DNA of 64,000 nt. It comes from Stutzerimonas stutzeri. GTDB lineage: Bacteria; Pseudomonadota; Gammaproteobacteria; Pseudomonadales; Pseudomonadaceae. The notes beneath the pieces were generated by a model. The model was not told where the DNA came from, searched no databases, and saw only the letters and a list, made by a program, of their open reading frames with translations. The stretch is taken from assembly GCF_002909485.1 (NCBI RefSeq), contig NZ_PPXG01000007.1, forward strand, positions 186,001 through 250,000, given 5' to 3'. The first letter of the stretch is position 1. Each line of letters opens with the position of its first letter. The position numbers and the translations under genes are program-made. Of the stretch, positions 17,999 to 27,422 are shown piece after piece.

Positions 17999-20500
17999 AT
18001 GACCCGCTCCCCCATCCGCCGTCTGCTTTTCTCCATGTTGCGCCGCGTGCTGTACTTCTGGGTACGTTCGGAGACCATCAACCAGTCCGCCTTCACCCTC
18101 AAGCTGGACCGCAGCAAGCCGGTCTTCTATGTACTGCAGCAGCCTTCTCTGAGCGATCTGGCGGTGCTGGACGCCGAATGCAGCAAGGCCGGGCTGCCAC
18201 GCCCGGTGGCCGATGTGGCGGTGGGTGAACATGTGGAGCCGGCTGCATTCTTCTTTCTGAATCCGCCAAGCAGCTGGTTCGGCCGCCGTACGCGGCTGGT
18301 AGCCCCGCCTGCACTGGTGCGACTGGTCGATGCACTGGAGCAGAACGCTGTGGAGAATGCGCAGATCATTCCGGTCAGTGTGTTCTGGGGGCAGTCGCCC
18401 AATCGTGAGACCAGCGCCTGGAAGCTGTTGTTTGCCGACAGTTGGGCGGTCACCGGGCGCCTGCGCAAGTTGCTCAGCATTCTGGTGCTGGGCCGCAAGA
18501 CCCGCGTGCAGTTTTCCGCCCCGATCCAGCTGAGCGAGCTGATCGCCCTGAACAAAGGCCACGAGCGCACCCTGCGCATGGTTCATCGCATGCTGCGAGT
18601 GCATTTCCGCAACCAGAAGACCGCGGTGATCGGCCCCGACCTGTCGCACCGACGCAATCTGGTGAAGGGCCTGGTGCACGCACCGCAGGTCCGTCAGGCG
18701 ATTCGCGACGAAGCCGAACGCGAGAACATTTCCATCGAAAAGGCCGAAGCCAGGGCGCTGCGCTACGGCAACGAGGTGGCCTCGGACTACGCCTATACGG
18801 CGGTGCGCTTCCTCGAAGTGGTGCTGTCCTGGTTCTGGAACAAGATCTACGACGGCATCCGCGTCAACCATATCGAGCCGCTGCAGGACGCCGTGCGCGG
18901 CTATGAGGTGATCTACGTCCCCTGCCACCGCAGCCATATCGACTACCTGTTGCTCTCCTATCTGCTTTTCCGCAACGGCCTGACGCCACCCCACATCGCC
19001 GCCGGTATCAACCTCAACATGCCGGTCATCGGAAGCCTGCTGCGCCGCGGCGGTGCTTTCTTCATGCGTCGCTCGTTCAAGGGCAACCCGCTGTACACCT
19101 CGGTATTCAACGAATACCTGCACAATCTGTTCACCCGCGGCTTTCCGGTGGAGTACTTCGTCGAGGGTGGCCGCTCGCGTACCGGCCGTATGCTGCAGCC
19201 AAAGACCGGCATGCTGGCACTGACCCTGCGCAGCTACCTGCGCTCGTCGCGTCTGCCGATCCTCTTCGTACCGGTCTACATCGGCTACGAGCGTGTACTG
19301 GAGGGCCGTACCTACCTCGGCGAACTGCGTGGAGCGGCGAAGAAGAAAGAGTCGATCTTCGACATTTTCAAGGTCATCGGCGCGCTCAAGCAGCGCTTCG
19401 GCCAGGTCTGGGTCAACTTCGGCGAGCCGCTCAAGCTCAACGAATTTCTCGAACAGCAACAACCCGGCTGGCGCCAGCAAACCCATGCGCCGGACTTCCG
19501 CCCCGAATGGCTGAACGACGCGACCAATCAGCTGGCCGACCGTATAGCCCAGCGCCTGAACGAGGCAGCGGCGATCAATCCAGTCAACCTGGTCGCGCTG
19601 GCGATGCTCTCCACCAGCCGCCAGGCGCTGGACCAACAATCGCTGGCGCGGATTCTGGATCTCTACCAGGCGCTTCTGCGTGCGGTGCCCTACTCGCCCC
19701 ACACCACACTACCGGAGGGCGACGGAAATGCACTGATCGCCTACGTGAAGAGCCTCGACCTGCTTGCCGAGCAGAAGGACGCGCTGGGCAACATCCTCTA
19801 CCTGGACGAGCACAACGCCGTTCTGATGACCTACTACCGCAACAACGTGATGCACATCTTCGCGTTGCCAGCCTTGCTTGCCAGCTTCTTCCAGAACAGC
19901 TCACGCATCAGTCGCGAGCAGATCCAGCGCTTCACCGAGGCGCTGTATCCCTACCTGCGTGCCGAGCTGTTCATGCGTTGGGAGGTCGAGGAACTGCAAA
20001 CGGTGATCGACCAGTGGCTCGCCGCATTCGTCGAGCACGGGTTGCTCAGGGTGGATGGCAGCCATTACGTGCGCCCGGCGCCCAGTTCGCGACAGTTCGT
20101 GCTGTTGACGCTGCTCGCACGAGTGGTGGTGCAGACGCTGCAGCGCTTCTACATGGCTACCTCATTGCTGCTCAAAAGTGGCCAGCACAGCCTGAGCGCC
20201 GAAGAGCTGGAAAATCTCTGCACGGTCATGGCCCAGCGCCTGTCGATCCTGCATGGGCTGAACGCACCGGAGTTCTTCGACAAAACGCTGTTCCGCCATT
20301 TCATCCAGAGCATGCAGGAACAGGGCGTGGTCAGCGCTGACGAGCAAGGCCGGTTGGGCTATCACGACAAGCTGGCCGAACTGGCCGAAGGTGCTGCCAA
20401 GCGCGTGCTGCCTGCCGAGATTCGCCTGTCGATTCGCCAGGTCGCACTCGAGCGGCAGGACGATGACACCAACTCAGTGCCGCCCGAAACGACTCCATGA
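17999..20500 (+). CDS. plsB: Glycerol-3-phosphate 1-O-acyltransferase
   Basis: Transfers an acyl group from acyl-ACP or acyl-CoA to the sn-1 position of glycerol 3-phosphate, the first step of phospholipid synthesis, at the inner membrane. The 833-residue length is typical. The catalytic HX4D motif is H310-R-S-H-I-D315 ([16 protein letters not shown]), followed by GAFFMRRSF and [13 protein letters not shown]. The ATG at 17999 gives the usual N-terminus; longer extension has no support. It ends seven bases from a convergent GNAT gene. Confidence 0.96.
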   Translation: MTRSPIRRLLFSMLRRVLYFWVRSETINQSAFTLKLDRSKPVFYVLQQPSLSDLAVLDAECSKAGLPRPVADVAVGEHVEPAAFFFLNPPSSWFGRRTRLVAPPALVRLVDALEQNAVENAQIIPVSVFWGQSPNRETSAWKLLFADSWAVTGRLRKLLSILVLGRKTRVQFSAPIQLSELIALNKGHERTLRMVHRMLRVHFRNQKTAVIGPDLSHRRNLVKGLVHAPQVRQAIRDEAERENISIEKAEARALRYGNEVASDYAYTAVRFLEVVLSWFWNKIYDGIRVNHIEPLQDAVRGYEVIYVPCHRSHIDYLLLSYLLFRNGLTPPHIAAGINLNMPVIGSLLRRGGAFFMRRSFKGNPLYTSVFNEYLHNLFTRGFPVEYFVEGGRSRTGRMLQPKTGMLALTLRSYLRSSRLPILFVPVYIGYERVLEGRTYLGELRGAAKKKESIFDIFKVIGALKQRFGQVWVNFGEPLKLNEFLEQQQPGWRQQTHAPDFRPEWLNDATNQLADRIAQRLNEAAAINPVNLVALAMLSTSRQALDQQSLARILDLYQALLRAVPYSPHTTLPEGDGNALIAYVKSLDLLAEQKDALGNILYLDEHNAVLMTYYRNNVMHIFALPALLASFFQNSSRISREQIQRFTEALYPYLRAELFMRWEVEELQTVIDQWLAAFVEHGLLRVDGSHYVRPAPSSRQFVLLTLLARVVVQTLQRFYMATSLLLKSGQHSLSAEELENLCTVMAQRLSILHGLNAPEFFDKTLFRHFIQSMQEQGVVSADEQGRLGYHDKLAELAEGAAKRVLPAEIRLSIRQVALERQDDDTNSVPPETTP

Positions 20501-20507
20501 CTACCCG

Positions 20508-20936
20508 CTATCGATGATGCCAGGCCATTGCCAGCTCCGGATGGCCGGTGTGTTCGTCCATTCGTTCGCCAAGCACTTCGAACCCGTGGCGGTGATAGAA
20601 CGCAACGCTGGCAGTGTTGCCGCTGTAGACCGTGAGATCGAGCCGCTCACGCATCGCCTTGGCGTGCTCGATCAGTGCTGAGCCGATACCGCTGCCTTGG
20701 GCATCCGGCGCCACGAAGATGGCCGCCAACACCTCATCGAGCAGAGAGAGGAATCCCTGCACTTGCCCTCCTTGCTCGTAGACCCAGGTCTGCGACGCAG
20801 GCAGATAGATATTGCGCATGTCATCCAGCTTCGACTCCCAGAAAGCTTGGTCGACGAAATCGTGAGCGCGAATGGATGCACTCAGCCAGATTGCCAGAAT
20901 TGGCTCAAGGTCATCGGGGTGAAAGAGGCGAATCAT
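20508..20936 (-). CDS. GNAT-family N-acetyltransferase (YjaB-like)
   Basis: A 142-residue GNAT protein starting MIRLFHPDDLEPILAIW. The acetyl-CoA site IFVAPDAQGSGIGSALIEHA and AFYHRHGFEVLGERMDEHTG are intact, and the C-terminal part resembles E. coli YjaB/YiaC-type enzymes. The start at 20936 is chosen because 46 further upstream residues are Arg-rich and non-family. The acceptor is unknown. Confidence 0.82.
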   Translation of the reverse strand: MIRLFHPDDLEPILAIWLSASIRAHDFVDQAFWESKLDDMRNIYLPASQTWVYEQGGQVQGFLSLLDEVLAAIFVAPDAQGSGIGSALIEHAKAMRERLDLTVYSGNTASVAFYHRHGFEVLGERMDEHTGHPELAMAWHHR

Positions 20937-21127
20937 GCAGGTTGGCTCCGTAACAACGAGCGCGCAACGGTAGCGCATCGACGCCAGAATGTTCCAGGCG
21001 CGCTTGGCACATACTGCAGGCGGACGCCTGCGCTTTAGTCCGTAATCCTTTAGCATCGGCGGCAGGCCATGCACTCGGCGCCATCACACGGTCCCCGAGC
21101 AATCCCACCGAACATGAGGCAAACGCC

Positions 21128-21799
21128 ATGTTTCGCATCACGACACTCGTTGCAGGCCTGGCACTTTCCGCCAGTGCTTTCGCCCTTTCACTCTCCGACC
21201 TTACCCAGAGCGACGCCAGCGGCGGCCTGAAGGATGCTTTGAGCCAAGGGGCCAAGGTTGCCGTGCAGCAGCTGGGACGCCCCGGCGGCTTCAGCAGCGA
21301 TCCAGACGTGCGTATCGAGCTGCCGGGCAACATCGGCAAAGCCTCGCGGATGCTCAAGATGCTGGGCATGGGCGCGCAGGTCGAACAGCTGGAGAACAGC
21401 ATGAACCTGGCTGCCGAAAAGGCCGTGCCGGAAGCGCAGCAACTGCTGCTGGACGCCGTGCGCAAGATGACCGTGCAAGACGCCAAGGCCATCCTCGCCG
21501 GCGGCGATGACTCGGCCACCCAGTATTTGAACAAATCCAGCCGCGACCAGATTCGCGCGAAATTCCTGCCCATCGTCAAGCAGGCTACCGACCAGGTCGG
21601 CCTGGCGCAGCAATACAATGCCGTTGCGGCCAAGGTGCCGTCGGGGCTGAACGGCAGCTACGCCAATATCGAAAGCTATGTCACCGAGCAGGCGCTCGAT
21701 GGCCTGTTCACCGTGATCGCCGAGCAGGAAGCCGGCATCCGCAAAAACCCAGCTGCTGCAGCGACTAGCTTGGCGAAGAAGGTTTTCGGGGTGCTCTAA
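21128..21799 (+). CDS. DUF4197 periplasmic protein
   Basis: A 223-residue exported protein with a signal peptide (about 1-19, SAFALS) and the full DUF4197 pattern: GLKDALSQGAKVAVQQLG, RIELPGNI, NLAAEKAVPEAQQLLLDAV, TVQDAKAILAGGDDSATQYL and VTEQALDGLFTVIAEQEAGIRKNP. It is helical and its function is not established. Monocistronic: flanked by a divergent GNAT gene and a convergent dsbG. Confidence 0.88.
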   Translation: MFRITTLVAGLALSASAFALSLSDLTQSDASGGLKDALSQGAKVAVQQLGRPGGFSSDPDVRIELPGNIGKASRMLKMLGMGAQVEQLENSMNLAAEKAVPEAQQLLLDAVRKMTVQDAKAILAGGDDSATQYLNKSSRDQIRAKFLPIVKQATDQVGLAQQYNAVAAKVPSGLNGSYANIESYVTEQALDGLFTVIAEQEAGIRKNPAAAATSLAKKVFGVL

Positions 21800-21890
21800 G
21801 CCGCGCAGGTAGGGGAACCTGAGGCAAGGTGTAGGCCGCTGCTCTAGTGATTTACACCCAGGCAATGGCGTTCCGTTTGCTTCGCCTTAG

Positions 21891-21910
21891 CGGCGGGCTA
21901 AAGCCCACCG
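21891..21910. repeat. REP-like hairpin
   Basis: CGGCGGGCTAAAGCCCACCG forms a short stem with one mismatch. GGGCTNNAGCCC-type hairpins are common dispersed repeats in P. stutzeri intergenic regions. It lies between the 3' ends of the DUF4197 gene and dsbG, where it may also act as a transcript end. Confidence 0.45.
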
Positions 21911-21963
21911 ATTCACAGCCCATGTTCGACCAAACACCTTGACGCCATCCCAGGGCGACACCA

Positions 21964-22731
21964 TCAGCGCGGGCCCATGATCGCCGCCAGGGCATCCGGC
22001 TGCGGTGCGCCCTGGTGCTGTTGCAGACGACCGTTGTCGTCGAGGTAGAAGATCGCCGGAGTCGCCTGGGCGCCCAGTTCGCTCATCAGCATCAGGTTAT
22101 CGGTGAGCTGCTTTTCCAGCGCTGCCGGGATCTTCTCCAGCGCCTTCAGCTTGCTCGCCTTGCCGGCCGCCTCGTGCTCATTGAGCGCTGCCTGAGGATC
22201 CTTGGCGCTGAGCAGCGCGGCGGATTTGCCAGCGCTGTCGGCGCGCAGCATGCCGACCATGATGTGCCGCAACTGCACCTTGCCGGACTCGACCCAGGGC
22301 CGTGCCTGCTTCCAGAACATGTTGCAGTACGGACAGTTCGGGTCGCTGAACATGTAGATGATGCGCGGTGCGTCGGCCTTACCGTCAGCGATCCAGCTGC
22401 TGTCTTGCATGCGGGTCCACATTTCCTTGCCCAGCGGTTCGTACACCAGCTTCTCCAGGTGCGCGCGGGTCAGGTCCTCGCCTTTTGCATCGAGCAGGCT
22501 ACCGATCAGCACATGCTCGCCATCCGGGGTGAGATACAGGGCCATGCCCTGCCCGTTGTAGCGCGCGGCATAGCCCTTGAGCCCGCCGGGTGCCTCGAAG
22601 CTGCCGACGACCTCGGCGCCACGGGCCTCGACGGCCTTGATCGCCTGCGGCAACTCCTCGGCCTGCGCCATGGGCAGGGCCAGCAGGCTGACGCCGGCCA
22701 GCAGGTAGGGTAATGGCTTGAATCGAATCAC
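21964..22731 (-). CDS. dsbG: Periplasmic thiol:disulfide isomerase/chaperone DsbG
   Basis: A 255-residue DsbC/DsbG-type protein that protects or reshuffles cysteines of exported proteins, kept reduced by DsbD. It has a signal peptide (to about residue 24), an N-terminal dimerisation part (EVVGSFEAPGGLKGYAARYNGQ) and a thioredoxin domain with C133-P-Y-C136 and the cis-Pro loop ATPAIFY. The start is GTG at 22731: this gives the signal peptide and overlaps the previous gene as GTGA. Last gene of the dsbD-tlpA-dsbG operon. Confidence 0.9.
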   Translation of the reverse strand: MIRFKPLPYLLAGVSLLALPMAQAEELPQAIKAVEARGAEVVGSFEAPGGLKGYAARYNGQGMALYLTPDGEHVLIGSLLDAKGEDLTRAHLEKLVYEPLGKEMWTRMQDSSWIADGKADAPRIIYMFSDPNCPYCNMFWKQARPWVESGKVQLRHIMVGMLRADSAGKSAALLSAKDPQAALNEHEAAGKASKLKALEKIPAALEKQLTDNLMLMSELGAQATPAIFYLDDNGRLQQHQGAPQPDALAAIMGPR

Positions 22732-23543
22732 GGCGCAGCTTCCTCTTTCAGTTTTTCCAGCGCGCGCGCCAGGCTGGCGTGCGAGAGTTCGCCAAGATGG
22801 CTGCTGACCTGGCGGCCATCGGCGTTGTAGAACAGCGTGGTCGGCAGCGCTGTGGAACCGACGTGCTGCCCGAGGCGCCCGCCACTGTCGAGCAGGACGT
22901 TTTCGAGACTCAACCCCGCGGTTTCCAGAAAGCGGTTGATCTCCCCCTCCCCCTCGCCCTGGTTGATAAACAGGAACAAGGTATCGCTTTCCCGTGCCTG
23001 GGCGTCGGCAAGTACCGGCATCTCGCGCCGGCACGGCGGGCACCAGGTCGCCCAGAGATTGATCACCAGTGGCTGACCGGAATAATCCTCCAGCGCCACC
23101 GGACGGCCCTGGTTGTCACGCAGCGCCATTTCCGGCAGCCGAGTGCCCTGCTCGAAGGAATGCCAGGCGAGGTTACTGAAACCCCAGCTGAGGATTCCCA
23201 CCGTCAGGGCGATGCCCAGTGGCTTGCGCAATTCGCGGTCACGCCAGCCCCACCAGATACCCAACGCCAGCGCGGCGAACAACCCAGGCCAGGCGATGAA
23301 GCCGCCGTCGCGGATATCGATAACGCTCAGCCAGTCGTCTCGGTAGTACGCCCAGTACATTGCGACGAAGGCCAGACGTGCCACCAGCAACGCCACCAGC
23401 AGCAAGCGAAACAGCTGCCGCTCCGGATTGCGTTCGCTGCGCCGGCCTACCCACCAACCAGTCAGAGTGGCCAGCAGCAGGCTGCCCAGCAAGATCACAT
23501 GAGGCACCGCCAGTGCCAGCGGCCCGATATTCACAGTCAGCAT
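22728..23543 (-). CDS. TlpA/DsbE-like thioredoxin with N-terminal membrane domain
   Basis: A 271-residue protein. The first ~125 residues hold about four transmembrane helices, and the C-terminal half is a periplasmic thioredoxin domain with C168-P-P-C171 in LWATWCPPCRREM. The likely role is reduction of periplasmic disulfides, taking electrons from the neighbouring DsbD. The ATG at 23543 overlaps the dsbD stop (TGATG); the apparent earlier codon is TTG. P. aeruginosa PA2477 is the presumed counterpart. Confidence 0.85.
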   Translation of the reverse strand: MLTVNIGPLALAVPHVILLGSLLLATLTGWWVGRRSERNPERQLFRLLLVALLVARLAFVAMYWAYYRDDWLSVIDIRDGGFIAWPGLFAALALGIWWGWRDRELRKPLGIALTVGILSWGFSNLAWHSFEQGTRLPEMALRDNQGRPVALEDYSGQPLVINLWATWCPPCRREMPVLADAQARESDTLFLFINQGEGEGEINRFLETAGLSLENVLLDSGGRLGQHVGSTALPTTLFYNADGRQVSSHLGELSHASLARALEKLKEEAAP

Positions 23544-25279
23544 CAACCTCGCTCCCAGGTTTGGTTCCAGTTCTGAAGAAAGCTCTTGGCGCCGACCTCG
23601 CCAGTGATACGGCGTTCGCGGCGCTCCTCACCATCCGGGCCGATCCACACCAATGTCGGCGGGCCGAGCACCTGATAGCGCGTCAGCAACTCGCGGGTGG
23701 CAGCGTCGCTGCGGGTCACGTCGGGGCGCAGCACGCGCACACCGTCCAGGCTCGCCTGCACCTCGGCGTTGCCGAATACCTCCTTCTCCATGACCTTACA
23801 GGAGACGCACCAGTCGGCGTAGTAATCGATCAGAACCCACTGGCCCTGGGCCTTGGCCGCCGCCAGCTCACGATCCAGCACCGCCGGATCGCTGAAACCG
23901 AGCGCGTGAGCTTCGGCGGAGATGGCACCCGCCCCACCGCCGGCATAGATCGCCAGCGGCCGACGCGGATCATCCGCGCCGCCGGCCGCACCCAGCAGCA
24001 TTGCTGCGCCCCACAGCCCCAGCAAAACGCCGCTGGCCTGACAGAGCACGCCCTGGCGTTGCACTGCCTGCGCCACATGCAGCAAGGCGGTGGCAAGCAC
24101 CACCAGCAGCGCCCCCCACAGGCCCAGCCACAGCCAGTCGGCCAGCAACGGACGCGCAACGAACAGCGCTGCCGCCAGGAAGAGGAAACCGAACACCACC
24201 TTGACCCGATCCATCCAGGCGCCTGGCGTGGGCAGAAAGCGCTGGCCAACGGTCACCAGCAACAGCAACGGCGTGCCGATGCCCAGGCCCAGCGCAAAGA
24301 GCACCAGGCCACCCTGTAGCGCACTGCCGCTCTGTGCGATGAACAACAGCGCGGCGGCCAGTGGCGCGGTCATACAGGGGCCGACCAGCAGACCGGAGAG
24401 AATGCCCAGCGCACCGGCACCGGCCAGACTGCCACCGCGCTGCTGGCGTCCGGCACGCTCCAGACGATCACGCAGCGCTACCGGCAATTGCAGTTCGAAC
24501 AAACCGAACATCGGCAGCGCCAGCAGCACGAACAGCACGGCGAAACTGGTCAGCAACCAGGGCTGCTGCAGCGCCGCCTGCAGGTTGGCGCCGAGCAGCG
24601 CCGCCAGCACACCGAGCACGGCGTAAACCAGCGCCATGCTGACAACATAGGTCGAAGCCAGGGCCACACCACGGCGTGAAGTGGCGCCGCTGCCCACCAC
24701 GATGCCTGCCAGGATCGGCAGCATCGGCAACGAACAGGGGGTGAAGGCCAGCAACAGCCCGAGGCCGAAGAACACCAGCAGGCTCCAGGCCAGTGCCTGA
24801 TTTTCGAGGCCGCTGACCAGCGCCTGATCTTCGGCCTGCCCGGAGGCTGTCGAGGCGGTGCCGTCACCGCTCAGAGAAACTTCACGGGTCTGCGGTGGAT
24901 AGCAGAGCCCGGCATCGGCGCAGCCCTGCCATCCGAGGCGCACGTTGTTCTCCACGTCCGCCGGGATCAGCAATTCGAGGCTGTCGCGGTATATCTGCGA
25001 GTCGCCGAAGAACTCGTCGCTGTAGGGCTCGCCCTCGGGCAGCGGCGGCTGGCGCTCCGGCGGCAGGCCATCGAACTGCAGGCGCTGCTGATAGAGGTAA
25101 TAGCCCGGCGCGATCCGCCAGTGCAGCAGCGTGGCGCCGTTCTCCTGTGGACTGACCGTCAGCGCAAACGCCTCTTCCACCGGCAGAAAATCAATCTGCG
25201 AGCCGCCGCCAAACAGCCCGCCGGCCGGCAACGCTATTCCGGGCGCCAACAGAAACAGCAGAAGAACCAATGTGCGCAT
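23543..25279 (-). CDS. dsbD: Thiol:disulfide interchange protein DsbD
   Basis: Carries electrons from cytoplasmic thioredoxin across the inner membrane to periplasmic thiol proteins. The 578-residue protein has a signal peptide, an N-terminal alpha domain with the Cys pair in WQGCADAGLCYPP, eight transmembrane helices with Cys in PCSLPMLPI and GPCMTAPLA, and a C-terminal thioredoxin domain with C491-V-S-C494. The ATG at 25279 has AGGA upstream and a proper signal peptide; the longer frame from 25315 does not. It is a second dsbD type (dsbD2) in pseudomonads, judged by its neighbours. Confidence 0.92.
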   Translation of the reverse strand: MRTLVLLLFLLAPGIALPAGGLFGGGSQIDFLPVEEAFALTVSPQENGATLLHWRIAPGYYLYQQRLQFDGLPPERQPPLPEGEPYSDEFFGDSQIYRDSLELLIPADVENNVRLGWQGCADAGLCYPPQTREVSLSGDGTASTASGQAEDQALVSGLENQALAWSLLVFFGLGLLLAFTPCSLPMLPILAGIVVGSGATSRRGVALASTYVVSMALVYAVLGVLAALLGANLQAALQQPWLLTSFAVLFVLLALPMFGLFELQLPVALRDRLERAGRQQRGGSLAGAGALGILSGLLVGPCMTAPLAAALLFIAQSGSALQGGLVLFALGLGIGTPLLLLVTVGQRFLPTPGAWMDRVKVVFGFLFLAAALFVARPLLADWLWLGLWGALLVVLATALLHVAQAVQRQGVLCQASGVLLGLWGAAMLLGAAGGADDPRRPLAIYAGGGAGAISAEAHALGFSDPAVLDRELAAAKAQGQWVLIDYYADWCVSCKVMEKEVFGNAEVQASLDGVRVLRPDVTRSDAATRELLTRYQVLGPPTLVWIGPDGEERRERRITGEVGAKSFLQNWNQTWERG

Positions 25280-25326
25280 GAGAATCCTGGCAGTGAAATG
25301 ACTGCCGCGCAGCATGCCGGGGCGGG

Positions 25327-25343
25327 ATTAACGCGCCATTAAC
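25327..25343. promoter_or_regulatory. Direct repeat ATTAAC-N5-ATTAAC, candidate DsbR operator
   Basis: Two identical ATTAAC hexamers start 11 bases apart in the 138-base region between the divergent dsbD and dsbR genes. Eleven-base spacing is what OmpR/PhoB-type response regulators usually bind in tandem. A related ATAACG...TTAAT pair lies at 25361-25376. Binding by the adjacent regulator is inferred. Confidence 0.4.
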
Positions 25344-25417
25344 ACCGTGGTACGGGCTGCATAACGCTGCCTTAATCGCTAAGGTCCACCCTTGAGCTTT
25401 TTCTGCGGACCCTACCC

Positions 25418-26095
25418 ATGCACGTGCTGCTTGCCGAAGACGACGCACTGATCGCCAGCGGCATCGTCGCCGGGCTCAATGCCCAGGGCTTGATCGTCGA
25501 CCATGCTGCGACCGCGGCGGATGCCGAAGCCCTGCTGCGCGCGGCGCACTTCGATGTGCTGATCCTCGACCTCGGCCTGCCCGACGAGGACGGCATCGCC
25601 CTGCTGCGACGCCTGCGCCAACAGGGGCTGGAGCTACCGGTGCTGGTGCTCACCGCGCGCGATGCGGTCAGCGACCGCGTCATCGGCCTGCAGGCGGGTG
25701 CCGACGACTACCTGCTCAAGCCCTTCGACCTGCGCGAGCTGGCCGCGCGTCTGCACACGCTGATGCGGCGCATGTCCGGGCGCAGCATCAACCTCATCGC
25801 GCATGGCCGGTTGAGCTACGACCCGAGCCGCTGCGAGGCGCGCCTGGACGGCCAGCCGGTCGACCTGTCGCGCCGTGAACAGGCACTGCTGCAGGCACTG
25901 CTCAACAATCAGGGCCGGGTGCTCAGCAGCGAGCAGCTCAAGGACGCGGTTTACGGTTTTGCCGATGATGTCGAGAGCAACGCGCTGAACGTGCATATCC
26001 ACCATCTGCGCCGCAAACTTGGCAACGGCATCGTCGAGACCGTGCGCGGCCTGGGCTACCGCCTCGGCCCGGCAGGCGACGAGGACGCGTCATGA
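25418..26095 (+). CDS. dsbR: OmpR-family response regulator, DsbR-like
   Basis: A 225-residue regulator: receiver domain with phosphoacceptor D51 (LILDLGLPDEDG) and LKPFDLREL, then a winged-helix DNA-binding domain (SNALNVHIHHLRRKLG). It is divergent from the dsbD-tlpA-dsbG operon and overlaps its kinase by four bases. The arrangement matches P. aeruginosa PA2479-PA2480, described as the copper-sensing DsbRS system that induces these dsb genes. The symbol is assigned by this context. Confidence 0.85.
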   Translation: MHVLLAEDDALIASGIVAGLNAQGLIVDHAATAADAEALLRAAHFDVLILDLGLPDEDGIALLRRLRQQGLELPVLVLTARDAVSDRVIGLQAGADDYLLKPFDLRELAARLHTLMRRMSGRSINLIAHGRLSYDPSRCEARLDGQPVDLSRREQALLQALLNNQGRVLSSEQLKDAVYGFADDVESNALNVHIHHLRRKLGNGIVETVRGLGYRLGPAGDEDAS

Positions 26096-27414
26096 GCCTG
26101 CGTCTGCGCCTGACCCTGATGCTCGGCTCGGCCTTCGTGCTGCTCTGGGCATTGGCTGCGACCTGGATGCTGGTTGATCTGCGCAGCCAGATGATGCTTT
26201 CGCTCGACCAGCGCCTGGCCTCCTCGGCGCGCATGGTCGCCGGCCTGCTGGTGCAGTTGCCGCAACCACTGCCCGGTGACAGTCCGGCGAAACGCCTGAG
26301 CGCCGAGCAGCTAGGTATTCCCAACGGCCTGGCCTGCCAGGTCAGCTCGCTGCGTGGCGAGGTACTCGCGCGCAGCCACAGTGCGCCCGACCAGCAGCTG
26401 GATGCCGAGCAGAACGGCTATCGCGACCAGCTGATCGACGGCGTGCCCTGGCGCAGTTTCACTCTGGTGCAAGGCGAGCTGCGCATCACCACGGCCGACC
26501 GTCTGGATGAGCGTGCCGCGCTGAAGCGCTCGGTTTTGCTGGCGGCGGCGCTGCCGGTGGCGGTCGCCCTGCTTGGCAGCCTGGGTCTGCTCTGGCTTGG
26601 CCTGGGCCGTGGGCTGGCGCCGTTGCGCAGGATTCGCGAGGCACTGACCCAACGCAGCGCCGACTCCCTCGAACCATTGCCGGTCGATGGCCTGCCGCCG
26701 GAATTGCTGCCGCTGGTGCAGACGCAGAACCAGCTGTTCCAGCGCATCGCTCAGGCCATCGAACGCGAACGCCGGCTGACCGGCGACGCCGCCCACGAAC
26801 TGCGCAGCCCGCTGACGGCGATCAAAACCCACCTGCAGGTGGCGCGCATGACCGAAGGCGCCGCCGCCGAACAGGCACTGGCGAACGCCGAGGCCGGTGC
26901 CGATCGCCTGCAGCGCACGCTCGAGCAGCTGTTGTTGCTGGCCCGGGTGGAAGGCAGTCTGGATTTCGACGATGGCTTGCAGTGCTCGGCCGCCGAGGTC
27001 GCGCGGCTGGCGATTCAGGACGCCAGTGGCGGTGACGGCGCACCAATCCTGTTGCAGGTCCCGGCGGAATTACCCGACACGCCACTGGCCATGCCTCCGG
27101 TGCTGGCCATCGCCGCGCTGCGCAACCTGCTGGAGAATGCCCAGCGCCACACCGCGCCGGGCAGCGCTGTCACGCTGACGCTGCAGCCTGAAGCTGAGCG
27201 AGTACGATTCGAGGTGCGTGACCTGGGACCGGGCATCGCCGCTGAGCATCTCGAACACCTGACCCGGCGCTTCTGGCGACACGCCGCCAGCAGTGGCAGC
27301 GGCCTAGGCCTGGCCATTGTCCAAGCTATAGCGCAGCGCTGCGATTGCACCCTCACCTTCGACAGTCAGGCCGACGGCCTGCGCGTATCGCTGACGGTGC
27401 CGTTGCAGCGCTGA
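26092..27414 (+). CDS. dsbS: Sensor histidine kinase, DsbS-like
   Basis: A 440-residue membrane kinase. Transmembrane helices lie near 8-30 and 147-170, enclosing a periplasmic sensor of about 115 residues, with the H-box at H235 (DAAHELRSPLTAIK) and an ATPase domain (NLLENAQRH, DLGPGI, GSGLGLAIV). The sensor has a single cysteine at residue 82 (GLACQVSS). Cys82 is the residue reported to matter for copper sensing by P. aeruginosa DsbS, which supports orthology. It overlaps dsbR and ends nine bases from the convergent copS. Confidence 0.87.
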   Translation: MSLRLRLTLMLGSAFVLLWALAATWMLVDLRSQMMLSLDQRLASSARMVAGLLVQLPQPLPGDSPAKRLSAEQLGIPNGLACQVSSLRGEVLARSHSAPDQQLDAEQNGYRDQLIDGVPWRSFTLVQGELRITTADRLDERAALKRSVLLAAALPVAVALLGSLGLLWLGLGRGLAPLRRIREALTQRSADSLEPLPVDGLPPELLPLVQTQNQLFQRIAQAIERERRLTGDAAHELRSPLTAIKTHLQVARMTEGAAAEQALANAEAGADRLQRTLEQLLLLARVEGSLDFDDGLQCSAAEVARLAIQDASGGDGAPILLQVPAELPDTPLAMPPVLAIAALRNLLENAQRHTAPGSAVTLTLQPEAERVRFEVRDLGPGIAAEHLEHLTRRFWRHAASSGSGLGLAIVQAIAQRCDCTLTFDSQADGLRVSLTVPLQR

Positions 27415-27422
27415 GCACGCAC

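Noticed and set aside
17780..19702. 640-codon open frame on the minus strand opposite plsB
   Set aside because: It covers the plsB coding region in a shadow frame. The translation has Arg/Gln/His-rich composition and no recognisable family.
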